A stretch of 64,000 bases of DNA from JAVBOO01 sp031550435 (GTDB lineage: Bacteria; Bacillota; Clostridia; Lachnospirales; WRAX01). The position numbers and the translations under genes are program-made. Location: contig JAVBOO010000022.1 of assembly GCA_031550435.1 (NCBI GenBank), positions 48,053 through 112,052 on the forward strand, given 5' to 3'. Shown one piece after another: positions 52,313 to 60,401 of this stretch. Positions within the stretch are counted from its first letter, which is position 1. The number at the start of each line of letters is the position of its first letter. The notes below the pieces were generated by a model that ran no database searches, had not been told where the DNA came from, and was given only the letters and a program-made list of their open reading frames with translations.

Positions 52313-53188
52313 CTATTCCTTGCTTTTTTCGGTGTCAAGCGTTCTTATATAGTTATACAAGTACTGATTTGCCATACCCGCGTGCTGCCCAAAACGCTCG
52401 TAAGCGAGGCTGTGCAGCTCTTTCTTGTTTATATCCCTGCCGTCAAAGAAATATCTGGACATTGCCTTGATAATCCACACATCAGCGGGGAATACCTCTG
52501 CGCGTCCGTAAGCAAACAGCATGACACAATCGGCAACCTTGTCCCCGACGCCTTTAATTTTCTTTAAGTTTTCCCTTAAATCGCCTGTTGTAAGCGTAGT
52601 GTTCTTATTTAAATCGATTTCACCGGTCAAAACCTTGTTAACCGCATCGATTATGTACTTCGCCCTAAAACCGACGCGGCATTCGGAAAGTCCTGAAATA
52701 TCGGCTCTCGCAAGTTCCTCCGCCGTGGGAAACGCATAAAATCCTTCAGAAATTTCTTTCCCGTAACGGGTGCAGATGTTTTCAACACACTTCATTATCA
52801 TCGGAATACGGTTGTTCTGAGATATAATAAACGAAATCAGGCATTCAAACGGGTCCTGGGATAAATGCCTGATGCCCGGCGAAAAATCCACGGCATTTTT
52901 CATAATCTCGCCGTCTTTAGCAAGCATCAGCTTAACGGACGAATAATCCCTGTCAAGGTCGAAGTAGCTTCTCCATATACTCTCAAAATCACCGGAATTC
53001 GTCGGAAACAGTTCGGTGTTTTCGGCGTTGCGCCGTATGAAAAGCAGCTTGCCGAACGCGATTATCCTGTAAAAACCCTCGCCTAGTTTCGCAAACCGAA
53101 AACACTGCCCGCACTCGAGCACGGACGCTATATCGAAGCTGTCAAGCTCAGTCAAAATTATCCTGTCATTGCTTTGTATATATTTCAC
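52313..53188 (-). CDS. ogg: 8-oxoguanine DNA glycosylase (OGG1-type)
   Basis: About 291 residues from the GTG at 53188, with SD AAGGTGA 5 nt before it. Removes 8-oxoguanine from DNA and can cut the strand. An N-terminal OGG_N-like domain (LDSFDIASVLECGQCFRF, LFIRRN) is followed by the HhH-GPD core (DPFECLISFIISQNNRIPMIMKCVENIC). The helix-hairpin-helix IKGVGDKVADCVMLFAYGR carries the catalytic Lys, and the catalytic Asp lies in FPADVWI. Single gene. Confidence 0.92.
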   Translation of the reverse strand: MKYIQSNDRIILTELDSFDIASVLECGQCFRFAKLGEGFYRIIAFGKLLFIRRNAENTELFPTNSGDFESIWRSYFDLDRDYSSVKLMLAKDGEIMKNAVDFSPGIRHLSQDPFECLISFIISQNNRIPMIMKCVENICTRYGKEISEGFYAFPTAEELARADISGLSECRVGFRAKYIIDAVNKVLTGEIDLNKNTTLTTGDLRENLKKIKGVGDKVADCVMLFAYGRAEVFPADVWIIKAMSRYFFDGRDINKKELHSLAYERFGQHAGMANQYLYNYIRTLDTEKSKE

Positions 53189-53268
53189 GAAAATCACCTT
53201 GTGCAGTATACCATAGCCCAAACAACTTTGACAGTGTTTTGCAAAAATGTTTACACCGGCGATTAAAT

Positions 53269-53312
53269 CGGCAATATTACCGCATAAAATACTTCGCGGT
53301 TACTTGTGCCGA
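53269..53312 (-). repeat. Repeat R1 fragment, inverted
   Basis: Reverse complement reads CTCGGCACAAGTAACCGCG then AAGTATTTTATGCGGTAATATT, the last third of R1 but lacking ATTTAACTTCCGCGGT. It lies upstream of the ogg gene. Confidence 0.55.
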
Positions 53313-53383
53313 GGTATACGCTTTAGCAGCGTACCCCCATGAATCCTTCCGGTACTACCGGAGGGTTATCGTATAAGAAAAAC

Positions 53384-53415
53384 AAGAAGAAACATCGGCA
53401 ACGATATTTCTTCTT
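53384..53415 (-). terminator. Terminator of the 51-residue gene
   Basis: On the minus strand the stem AAGAAGAAATATCG / CGATGTTTCTTCTT with loop TTGC is followed by GTTTTTCTT, 43 bp after the small gene stop. Confidence 0.75.
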
Positions 53416-53457
53416 GTCTTCTTATCGCTCAATTATCAGCACGCACTGAGATACAAC

Positions 53458-53613
53458 TTACTTTGCCGGTTTTTTTCTGTCCGCGTCGATTTCAAAATCC
53501 GCAGCAAATTCTGTCTTATCGTTTCTCTTGTTGGGATTTACGTCTACTCTCTTTTCGTTCTTGTCGTTCTTCTTGTTATCGTTCATTTTGTTATCGTTCA
53601 TTTTGTTGTCCAC
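53458..53613 (-). CDS. Small basic Asn/Lys-rich protein, 51 residues
   Basis: The GTG at 53613 follows SD AAGGAGG by 11 nt; in-frame ATGs follow four and nine codons later. The product begins with the repeat DNKMNDNKMNDNKKND, continues KRVDVNPNKR and ends TEFAADFEIDADRKKPAK. A dedicated terminator follows, supporting a real gene. The TEFA segment recalls gamma-type small acid-soluble spore proteins, but the similarity is short and I do not assign that function. A large hairpin (53629-53692) lies just upstream. Confidence 0.6.
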   Translation of the reverse strand: MDNKMNDNKMNDNKKNDKNEKRVDVNPNKRNDKTEFAADFEIDADRKKPAK

Positions 53614-53628
53614 TTAGCAATAAGCCTC

Positions 53629-53692
53629 CTTAAAGGAATCATTTGTGTGAGATTTTAATCTCTACGCACATATTATTGATTCTTTTAAAGGA
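53629..53692. other. Long imperfect hairpin upstream of the 51-residue gene
   Basis: Outer arms CCTTAAAGGAATCA / TGATTCTTTTAAAGG and an inner pair GAGA / TCTC around TTTTAA. It lies between the DUF4349 lipoprotein stop and the small gene start, and its inner edge reaches the SD. It may be a terminator for the lipoprotein operon or a leader structure for the small gene. Confidence 0.5.
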
Positions 53693-53717
53693 AAATATAC
53701 ATAGTATTTACAAATAA

Positions 53718-54698
53718 TTACTGTGTCTTTCTTTCCGTCTCTGTCACGCATTTTGTTTTTTTAGTCTTTTTCCTTGCTTTCGTATTTTCTTGCTTGCCGC
53801 TTTCTTTCTTGTTTGCCTTCTTATAGATTAATACTCCGATTGAAACAATCACGGCCAGAAGCATTAACGGCACGGAAATCATCACCAAAAAAACGACGGA
53901 GCTTTCCAAAAACCAAACTATACCGTTTACAGATGTCTTAAAGCCGTTTCCGATTTTCGACAGCAGATTCCCGGATACGGGCCTTATCGTAACATCCGCT
54001 TCTTCGTTAATTGTCAATTCTATAGTCGAATATGAAGCCAAATCGTTTATCTCGTTCATTTGAGCGTTATAGCTCTCTATTTCCGCCCTAACCTCGGACA
54101 GTCTGGCCTCGATATCTATAAGCTCCTTAACATTTGCCGCCTTTTCCGTCATAGCGACAAGCGCGGCCTCTTCCGCAACCTTGAGTTCGCAGCGCCTTTG
54201 TATGTCATAAAATTGGACTGTTCTGTCTGTGGTTCCTTCGCTGAAACTGCTGACGCTTCCGAAAGTTTTCAGCTCGGCAATCGCCGTCTTGTATTGCTCT
54301 GCGGGCACGCGCAGTACCATGTTGCCGGTCTCGTATTCTCTTTCTTTGTAAGTATGCCGGTTAAATTCGCTTGTCTCCGTATATCCGCCCGTTCTCTCGA
54401 CAAGCTCTCTGATTTTACCCTCCGTCTCATCGCAGCTCTTAACAATCAAAATCATCGCGGCGGAAGTTACAATCTTTTTTTCACGCGAAGATGTCACTGT
54501 TGCTTCGTTTTCAAACACTTCGCTGTCTTCTGCTTTGTTTTCGCCGATATCGTACGCATAAAAATCGGTTTTGCCGGTATCGCTGTATTGATAAACTTCG
54601 CTCGAAGGCAAAGCCGTTTTGTTATCTGAGGTGCATGCGGAAAGCGAAAAGGTCAGCAAAGATATTATCCCCAAAATTAAAGCCTTTTTCGGTATCAT
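53718..54698 (-). CDS. DUF4349 lipoprotein
   Basis: 326 residues. Lipoprotein signal with lipobox LSAC, so Cys22 would be lipidated. The extracellular DUF4349 domain (about 75-260) has VTSAAMILIVKSCDETEGKIRELVERTGGY, a coiled-coil part (IDIEARLSEVRAEIESYNAQMNEI) and YSTIELTI. One membrane helix follows (about 268-293), then a very basic Lys-rich cytoplasmic tail. The overlap of 4 bp with the anti-sigma gene indicates co-translation. Role unknown; related in sequence to the C-terminal half of its neighbour. Confidence 0.85.
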   Translation of the reverse strand: MIPKKALILGIISLLTFSLSACTSDNKTALPSSEVYQYSDTGKTDFYAYDIGENKAEDSEVFENEATVTSSREKKIVTSAAMILIVKSCDETEGKIRELVERTGGYTETSEFNRHTYKEREYETGNMVLRVPAEQYKTAIAELKTFGSVSSFSEGTTDRTVQFYDIQRRCELKVAEEAALVAMTEKAANVKELIDIEARLSEVRAEIESYNAQMNEINDLASYSTIELTINEEADVTIRPVSGNLLSKIGNGFKTSVNGIVWFLESSVVFLVMISVPLMLLAVIVSIGVLIYKKANKKESGKQENTKARKKTKKTKCVTETERKTQ

Positions 54699-55927
54699 CT
54701 CGCACCTCGTTTCCCGACAAGAATATACAGCGCAATCAGCAGGGCCGCAATAATAACCGCAGGTATAAAGGCATAGGACGCAAATACGATTAACCCGGAG
54801 AAAAACGCGGTCGTTCCGTTAACTGAGTTAACGAATCCTTGCGCTATTCTGTCTCCGAAGGATTTTCTTTCGGTAAAAGCCTCGGAATTCGCTTTTTCGT
54901 TAATGCTGATTTGTATCAAAGGGTTTTGCTCGTTTGCGATCCATGTCATCTGCTTGGCACTGCAATTATCTATCTCGTTCGCGAGTTGGTTCAACCTCGC
55001 TTCGACACTCAGCATAGCGCTTACGTCCTCGGCTTTGTTCAAGAGTTCTAAAAGCCTGCTGTATTCGGCTGTTTTTGCGCCGAGAGTCGCGCTGTTGACT
55101 ATGACCTCATCAATTAACACCACGGTGTTTTCGCTCTCGTTTTGAACTTTGCCCAGATTCTTGATTTGCTCCATAGCAAGAGTATAATCCGCCTCGGACA
55201 CTTGTATATTGATAACTGCGTTATCGCTGTTCACGTTATCAGTTATGTTTTGGTACAGCGTTTCGCCCGGCAAAAGCTCGATTTCTTCGACGGCAGAATC
55301 CATATCTTCAACCTCTATCGAAACTCTTGAATTTTTCAGCGTTACGGAAGTCTGCATGGGCTGAGCTTCAACAGTCAGCGCGGCGGTCATTCCGCCGGCA
55401 AACAATAACCCCGGCGGAACCTCGTCGAGTTTGGTGGCCCCGCTATTCTCGGGCATGTTTTCGACATCGGCGGCATCATCGGCAGGGTCCCCGGAGGAAT
55501 GCCGGGCTACGATACCCGTCGACGGCATAATCGAGCTTTCCGCTATGTAGGGAGAAAGCTCCGTTGCCGTCTTCTTTTCCGAAGCCGAATTTTTATGCTC
55601 GCCGAGAGCGGCCATGCCCGCGGATACCGCGATAAGCACGGCGGCCATGCCTGCTGCCGCATACGCATAAGCCCTTGAGTTTGAAAACAGCTTTTTCCTG
55701 TTCGTCTCGGCTTTGATTTTTTGCATAGCAAATTCGTGGAAGCCGCCGGGAAGCTCAAGCTCCGGCAAACTTGCAAGTTCGGAGGTAACGAGAACCAGGT
55801 TTTGCAGCTCGTTCCGGCATGCTTCGCAAACCGCTATATGCTCATTAAACAGCTCAAGCTCTTTTCCGCCGAGCTCGTTGTCAATATAATTCGCAAACTT
55901 TTCGATACAGTTTTCACAGCTATACAC
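54695..55927 (-). CDS. Anti-sigma factor with zinc finger and DUF4349 domain
   Basis: About 410 residues from the GTG at 55927 (SD AAAGGAGGTAA). N-terminal zf-HC2 finger with C7, H30, C34 and C37 (CENCIEKF, HIAVCEAC), which in ZAS anti-sigma factors binds the partner sigma. A membrane helix follows (about 88-110), then an external region with a DUF4349-like domain (about 205-360, VSIEVEDMDSAVEEIE, LSVEARLNQLANEID) and a second membrane helix near the C-terminus. It begins just after the sigma gene ends; the start overlaps the sigma stop by a few bases. It probably holds the sigma factor at the membrane until an envelope signal arrives. Confidence 0.85.
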   Translation of the reverse strand: MYSCENCIEKFANYIDNELGGKELELFNEHIAVCEACRNELQNLVLVTSELASLPELELPGGFHEFAMQKIKAETNRKKLFSNSRAYAYAAAGMAAVLIAVSAGMAALGEHKNSASEKKTATELSPYIAESSIMPSTGIVARHSSGDPADDAADVENMPENSGATKLDEVPPGLLFAGGMTAALTVEAQPMQTSVTLKNSRVSIEVEDMDSAVEEIELLPGETLYQNITDNVNSDNAVINIQVSEADYTLAMEQIKNLGKVQNESENTVVLIDEVIVNSATLGAKTAEYSRLLELLNKAEDVSAMLSVEARLNQLANEIDNCSAKQMTWIANEQNPLIQISINEKANSEAFTERKSFGDRIAQGFVNSVNGTTAFFSGLIVFASYAFIPAVIIAALLIALYILVGKRGAR

Positions 55928-55931
55928 AGAG

Positions 55932-56579
55932 TTACCTCCTTTCTTTTTTTTGCATTTTTTTAGGATTGTTTGACTTGTTAACGCCATTACCGTTATTAAG
56001 TTCCGCGTTTTGAATAAGAATTGTTTTCAGTCTGTCTCTTGCCCTCGCAAGCCGTGATTTTACGGTACCGATATTGCATCCGGTAATTTCGGCCAATTCT
56101 TCGTAGCTCAGTCCGTTTATGTCGCGAAGCACTATAACGGATTTATGTACAATCGATAAGTCGTTAATTGCCTTTTTTATGTCCGAAGAAAGCTCCTTGT
56201 TTACCAAGAGCTGTTCCGGTGTTCTTTCGGGCGATATAAACTGCCGCTCTATCGAACCGTCGTCAGTTTCGATAGCAGAATCCAGAGAATAATGAACGCG
56301 GTGCTTTCGTTTGCGGAGCTCGTCAAGGCAACAATTGTTAACCACAGTGTAAAGCCAGCGCTTAAAGTGAGTGATATCGACGCATTTTGAAATGTTTCTG
56401 TATATTTTTAGCATCGCCTCTTGAGACATATCCATTGCGTCTTCTTGATTGCCCATTATCCTGTATGCTATATTGTAGATCAATTTTTCGTAGTTTATTA
56501 TAAATTTCTCAAACGATGATACGTCGCCCGATACAGCTTTTTCAAACAATTCTGTATTATCCTCAATTCTGTCCCCCAT
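55932..56579 (-). CDS. ECF-type RNA polymerase sigma factor
   Basis: 215 residues from the ATG at 56579 (SD AAAGGGGGC). Region 2: FEKFIINYEKLIYNIAYRIMGNQEDAMDMSQEAMLKIY, about residues 22-60; region 4: DINGLSYEELAEITGCNIGTVKSRLARARDRL, about 160-192. The two lie apart with no region 3, as in ECF sigmas. A charged Asn/Lys-rich tail follows. It is partnered by the downstream zinc-finger anti-sigma gene. The promoter it recognises could not be defined by eye. Confidence 0.92.
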   Translation of the reverse strand: MGDRIEDNTELFEKAVSGDVSSFEKFIINYEKLIYNIAYRIMGNQEDAMDMSQEAMLKIYRNISKCVDITHFKRWLYTVVNNCCLDELRKRKHRVHYSLDSAIETDDGSIERQFISPERTPEQLLVNKELSSDIKKAINDLSIVHKSVIVLRDINGLSYEELAEITGCNIGTVKSRLARARDRLKTILIQNAELNNGNGVNKSNNPKKMQKKERR

Positions 56580-56789
56580 AGAAAGCCCCCTTTCTATACC
56601 GAAAGTACAGTCAAAAGTGAAAACCCATGTAAAGCCAAACAAAAAACCGCGATGTTCGGGAGTGTTTTCGTCGAAGCCGAGCCTCATAACTTCTATGCTT
56701 GACTATAAAAACCGACTTTACTGTTTTTTTGTTTTCGGTATGACAAAGCCATTATAAATTATATTAACACGGAAGTAAACAAGCTATTA

Positions 56790-56843
56790 CCTTTGCACAT
56801 ATCCCGTAAGTATTTTGTGCGGTATGTAACTTCCGCGGTAATA
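56790..56843 (+). repeat. Repeat R1 end fragment upstream of the sigma gene
   Basis: TGCACATATCCCGTAAGTATTTTG followed by TGCGGTATGTAACTTCCGCGGTAATATT: the last third of R1. The gap 56580-57086 holds only this, a terminator and A/T-rich sequence. Confidence 0.55.
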
Positions 56844-56963
56844 TTAATACCCGATAAAACCGAGAACGGTCTTATCACCCGCTCTGCCTGAATTTCAAGG
56901 GTTCAAAGCGGCTCCTTGCCGAAAACAAGCGTCCGGACAAATTCCGGGTTAGGCTCAGAAACG

Positions 56964-56994
56964 CAAAAAAGACTGCCGCAGTTTTGCGGCAGCC
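56964..56994 (-). terminator. Terminator of the Asn/Thr-rich lipoprotein gene
   Basis: Minus-strand stem GCTGCCGCA / TGCGGCAGT with loop AAAC, followed by CTTTTTTGCG, about 95 bp past the stop. Confidence 0.85.
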
Positions 56995-57086
56995 TTTATA
57001 ACACATAGGTTCGGTATCTTATTTAACTTTTGCTGTCTCCGTGCAATTATATGTTATCTTTGCGGGAGCATAAATTATTATTTTGC

Positions 57087-58340
57087 TTAAAATGAAGAAG
57101 GTACAGTATTTGTATACGGAGACGAGTAATTTAATCCCGTTCCCATATCCGAGCCGTAGGGGTAACTCATTCTTCCGAGAAAATCAACCCCGTAAGGCCT
57201 GTTTGCTTGCGTACCGTAATTATAGCTGTTATAGCCGTTGTAGCCCGTAGCGTTTATATCCGTTACGTTGTTGGCTCCGTAATAGTTTGAATAAAAATCT
57301 CTGTTTCTTACAATGTTGTTTGTAAGCCCGGTATTGTCAAAATCATAAACATCATTAAAGTTGGTGTTAAGATTTCTGCCTGCTCTCATCGGAATACTGT
57401 ACTGGGGTGCAACGTTTCCGTTTGTGTTTTCCTGTATCTGCATTCTTCTTATTTCGGCAGGAGTGTTATAGTAAGTCGATCTGATAGCTCTTCTTGTATT
57501 GTTTACTCCGGTTGCCGTATCAGCGGTATTTCTTGCATTTCTTGTATTTCTTGTATTAATTGTATCAATTGTATTTGTAACAGTATTTTCCGCAGTGTTT
57601 CCGGGCGTGTTTGCAGCAGTGTTTGTAACAGCGCTTGCCGCATTTGCCGTAAGCCTGTTCACGGGTCTTGTCGTCTCTGCGATGTTATTGTTTGCGGTTG
57701 TATTGATGGTTCCGGCAGTGTTTGCCGCCGGTCTGTTTGTTCTCGTTACGTTGTTGGTTCTGTTTGCCGCGCCCGGTGTGTTTACGGTCGCGTTCAAAGC
57801 GTTGTTTGTAAGAGTATTTCTGCGTGCCGTATTTGCGTTTGCGGTATTTGTTGTGTTAATCGTGTTTTCCGCAGTGTTTGTGTTAAATGCGTTTCCTGCC
57901 GTCATATTTCCGGTTGTACCGTATTTATTGGCCGAATACGGGCTGCGGTTGTAGCCGTAGTTGCCCGCATAGTAATTTCTGCCGTTAGGCGTGTTGTTAA
58001 ATCCATACTCGTTCGCGTAGCCGTAGTTATAGCCGTTTGTTCCGAGCATGTTGTTTCCGGTTGTATAATCCCCGGTTCTGTAGTCCCCGGTTCTGTAATA
58101 TCCGTTTCTGTTTATATCGGACACGTATCCCCCGGTCGTCCTTGTTGTGCTAACGGCATTATTCGCAAGCCTGTCGGTTGCGTAGCCTGTTCTGTCTGTC
58201 GTTGTATATGTTGTCGTATTTCTTGTCGCGCGATTTACGTTGTTTGTAGTTCTATCGGTAACGTCCGCGTCCGATCCGCACGCGCTCAGCGCGAATACGG
58301 AAACAACGGCAGCCGTTGCAATAGCTTTTTTGAACTTCAT
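57087..58340 (-). CDS. Asn/Thr-rich low-complexity lipoprotein
   Basis: 417 residues from the ATG at 58340 (SD GGGGGAGGAA). Lipoprotein signal MKFKKAIATAAVVSVFALSAC with Cys21. The rest is dominated by Asn, Thr, Ala, Arg, Gly and Tyr: short repeats RTGDYRTGDYTTG, N-T-A-x runs (INTTNTANANTARRN, TNTAANTPGNTAENT, IDTINTRNTRNARNT) and Gly-Tyr-Asn motifs at both ends. No domain was recognised. Such composition suggests a disordered, sticky surface protein, perhaps a matrix or envelope component. Own terminator and likely own promoter; nearby genes are a LysM-CAP protein and an ECF sigma/anti-sigma pair. Confidence 0.8.
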   Translation of the reverse strand: MKFKKAIATAAVVSVFALSACGSDADVTDRTTNNVNRATRNTTTYTTTDRTGYATDRLANNAVSTTRTTGGYVSDINRNGYYRTGDYRTGDYTTGNNMLGTNGYNYGYANEYGFNNTPNGRNYYAGNYGYNRSPYSANKYGTTGNMTAGNAFNTNTAENTINTTNTANANTARRNTLTNNALNATVNTPGAANRTNNVTRTNRPAANTAGTINTTANNNIAETTRPVNRLTANAASAVTNTAANTPGNTAENTVTNTIDTINTRNTRNARNTADTATGVNNTRRAIRSTYYNTPAEIRRMQIQENTNGNVAPQYSIPMRAGRNLNTNFNDVYDFDNTGLTNNIVRNRDFYSNYYGANNVTDINATGYNGYNSYNYGTQANRPYGVDFLGRMSYPYGSDMGTGLNYSSPYTNTVPSSF

Positions 58341-58760
58341 CAGCAGTTCCTCCCCCATGAGTTTGCGCAAATTCGAAAACTTATTTGAAGGCATTCGGGT
58401 TTATTCAAAATTTGAGATATCGGCCTCTTGCCATATAACTGAAATATCGATAAAAATATCAAATATAATATATTATCACAGCAGATTGCCGTTATTACTC
58501 TCCCCCCATATCGGCTTAAAAGCTCCAAAAGGGATTACGCCGCCAAATTTAACAAAATGTTTAATTGCCGCCGTAAAAGAACGAAGCTGTTCGTCTCCCG
58601 CCGTTACAATGTGCTTATAGATAAGCGTGGCGGTTATCGTTCTTTCCGCAAAAATCACGGATATGCCTCAAATCGTTTTCGTCATTGCTCTAATATCTTC
58701 TGCAATCCGGATGATAAAATACTGTGGTTCATTTGGCAGACATGATAGATTTTGTAATAT
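58341..58760. other. Gap without recognised gene
   Basis: About 420 bp between the Asn/Thr-rich gene start and repeat R2 copy B. Short open frames are present on both strands, but none has an SD with a family-like product. I see no clear promoter or RNA gene. Confidence 0.4.
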
Positions 58761-58879
58761 GGAAGTGTTGAAAATTGCGTACGAAGACTAAGAATTGGTC
58801 TGAGCGAGCGGCTTTCCCTTGGAAAATGGTACTTTTCCATTTTCAAGGGAAAGCCGCGAGGCAATTTTTCAACATGCCC
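58761..58879 (+). repeat. Repeat R2, copy B
   Basis: 119 bp from GGAAGTGTTGAAAATTGCG to GCAATTTTTCAACATGCCC. Inner hairpin GGCTTTCCCTTGGAAAATGG / CCATTTTCAAGGGAAAGCC is nearly perfect. Confidence 0.75.
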
Positions 58880-58890
58880 AATAAACAAAA

Positions 58891-58925
58891 GAAAAAGCTG
58901 CCTTGCTTATAAAAGCAGGGCAGCC
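58891..58925 (-). terminator. Terminator of the LysM-CAP gene
   Basis: Minus-strand stem GGCTGCCCTGCT / AGCAAGGCAGCT followed by TTTTTC, starting 20 bp after the stop. Similar in sequence to the terminator at 10676-10716. Confidence 0.85.
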
Positions 58926-58944
58926 GGGTTTGTAGCGCTTTCAA

Positions 58945-59658
58945 TTACCTGGTTACAAACTGCTGTGTCCAATAAGTTGTTCCATAGTTATCTTTAACAA
59001 AACCGACTCCGATTTCTCTAAAGTTAGGACTGAGTATGTTTTTTCTGTGGCCTTCTGAGTTCATCCAGGCGTTCATTACACTTTCGGGAGTTTTTTGGCC
59101 TTTGGCGATATTTTCGCCGGCAGTTCTGTACTGTATTCCAAACTCTTTCATCATTTGGAAAGGACTGCCGTATTTCGGCGAGTTGTGGTCAAAATATTTC
59201 GAGTCTCTCATGTCCTCGGACTTAACTCTCGCAACGTTTGAGACCTCCTCCGAGAGCTTAAGAAGCGGAAGCCCCCGCGTCGAGCGTTCTTTGTTCACGA
59301 GCTGTGCAACCTTTGTTTCAAATTCGTTCTTGGTCGATTTCGAAGTGATGCCGATATTCTTGTTAACCTTTGCGCTTGTTCTTACAGAGCCGTCACCGTT
59401 ATCGGTCATCGAAGCTCCGACCTTGCCGATATCTCCTGCAGGTATATAAACCGTGTCATTTGGATATATAAGATTGGGGTCGTCAAATTGGGTATTTGTC
59501 TCGACAACATCTCCGAGATGAACTTTATATTTATTGGATATTTTCCAGAGAGAGTCCCCCTGTATAACGTTATATGTGTCCCCGTAGGCGAACGCGCTCG
59601 AAGATATGACCGCGCTTAAGCATAGAGCCGCGCCTAAAAAGCCCAGTTTCTTTTTCAT
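58945..59658 (-). CDS. Secreted LysM and CAP-domain protein (YkwD-like)
   Basis: 237 residues from the ATG at 59658. Signal peptide MKKKLGFLGAALCLSAV to Ala-Phe-Ala near 24; LysM domain about 28-73 (YNVIQGDSLWKISNKYKV, LIYPNDTVYIP) for peptidoglycan binding; CAP/SCP domain about 113-235 with FDHNSPKYGSPFQMM, AGENIAKG and MNSEGHRKNILSPNF, which carry the His/Glu cavity residues. The group includes YkwD and SafA-like proteins of spore-formers; the biochemical role is not settled. Likely exported and wall-bound. Confidence 0.93.
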   Translation of the reverse strand: MKKKLGFLGAALCLSAVISSSAFAYGDTYNVIQGDSLWKISNKYKVHLGDVVETNTQFDDPNLIYPNDTVYIPAGDIGKVGASMTDNGDGSVRTSAKVNKNIGITSKSTKNEFETKVAQLVNKERSTRGLPLLKLSEEVSNVARVKSEDMRDSKYFDHNSPKYGSPFQMMKEFGIQYRTAGENIAKGQKTPESVMNAWMNSEGHRKNILSPNFREIGVGFVKDNYGTTYWTQQFVTR

Positions 59659-59811
59659 TAAAGCATTTCCTCCTATAATTTGATGATTTGATGATTTGAT
59701 AATCCGGTGATTTATTTTGAACAGAGTTGGAAACGGCAAAACGTGTTTTGCGCCATTTTCAGTATCGAATTGGCCTGCGATGTTAAAACAACACGCAGTT
59801 ACAAACGTATT

Positions 59812-59872
59812 ACTTCTGCACAAGTAACCGCGTAAGTATTTTATACGTTATTTAACTTCCGCGGTAATATTA
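59812..59872 (+). repeat. Repeat R1 end fragment
   Basis: TCTGCACAAGTAACCGCG followed by TAAGTATTTTATACGTTATTTA and ACTTCCGCGGTAATATTA: the last third of R1, upstream of the LysM-CAP gene. Confidence 0.6.
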
Positions 59873-59993
59873 TTTCACCTTTAAATCCAAAAATGCTGAT
59901 ATTTTTTGTACAAATCCGGCTTTCTATGGAAAATTCGAAAAGTCTGTGCTAGAATAGTGTGATTCGGACAGCTGCAGCATCAACACTATTATT

Positions 59994-60367
59994 TCGGCAC
60001 GAGTAACCGCGTAAGTATTTTATACGGTACTTAACTTCCGCGGTAATATTACTTCGGCAACAAAATATAGGAAAACGCTATATTTTGTTGTTCCCTCGCT
60101 AAGACGCAGATGCGCCGCATTGTAGCGCTGCGGCGTATCTAAGCGCGTCTGCTCGGCACGAGTAACCGCGTAAGTATTTTATACGGTATTTAACTTCCGC
60201 GGTAATATTACTTCGGCAACAAAATATAGGAAATCGCTATATTTTGTTGTTCCCTCGCTAAGACGCAGATGCGCCGCATTGGAGCGCTGCGGCGTATCTA
60301 AGCGCGTCTGCTCGGCACGAGTAACCGCGTAAGTATTTTATACGGTACTTAACTTCCGCGGTAATAT
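59994..60367 (+). repeat. Tandem array of repeat R1 (about 2.3 units, period 159 bp)
   Basis: A partial unit (59994-60050) is followed by two nearly identical full units, 60051-60209 and 60210-60367, joined at TAATATTACTTCGG. I count about four differences between them. Each unit contains AACAAAATATAG / CTATATTTTGTT, the palindrome AGACGCAGATGCGCCGCA / TGCGGCGTATCTAAGCGCGTCT and ACCGCGTAAGTATTTTATACGGT. The unit ends TTCCGCGGTAATATT, which mirrors the start AATATTACTTCGG. It fills the gap before the AEC permease gene; no gene is inside. Confidence 0.85.
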
Positions 60368-60401
60368 ATTAACGCCATAATTTTGATATCCGAGGGATTC
60401 T

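Noticed and set aside
57499..57954. 151-residue hydrophobic plus-strand frame
   Set aside because: The complement of Asn/Thr codons reads as Val/Phe-rich; it mirrors the low-complexity lipoprotein.
58476..58745. Small genes in the 58341-58760 gap
   Set aside because: Overlapping short frames on both strands without SD, motif or composition typical of the neighbours.
59994..60367. Possible CRISPR array
   Set aside because: The period is 159 bp with the whole unit repeated and no unique spacers, so it is a tandem duplication, not a CRISPR.
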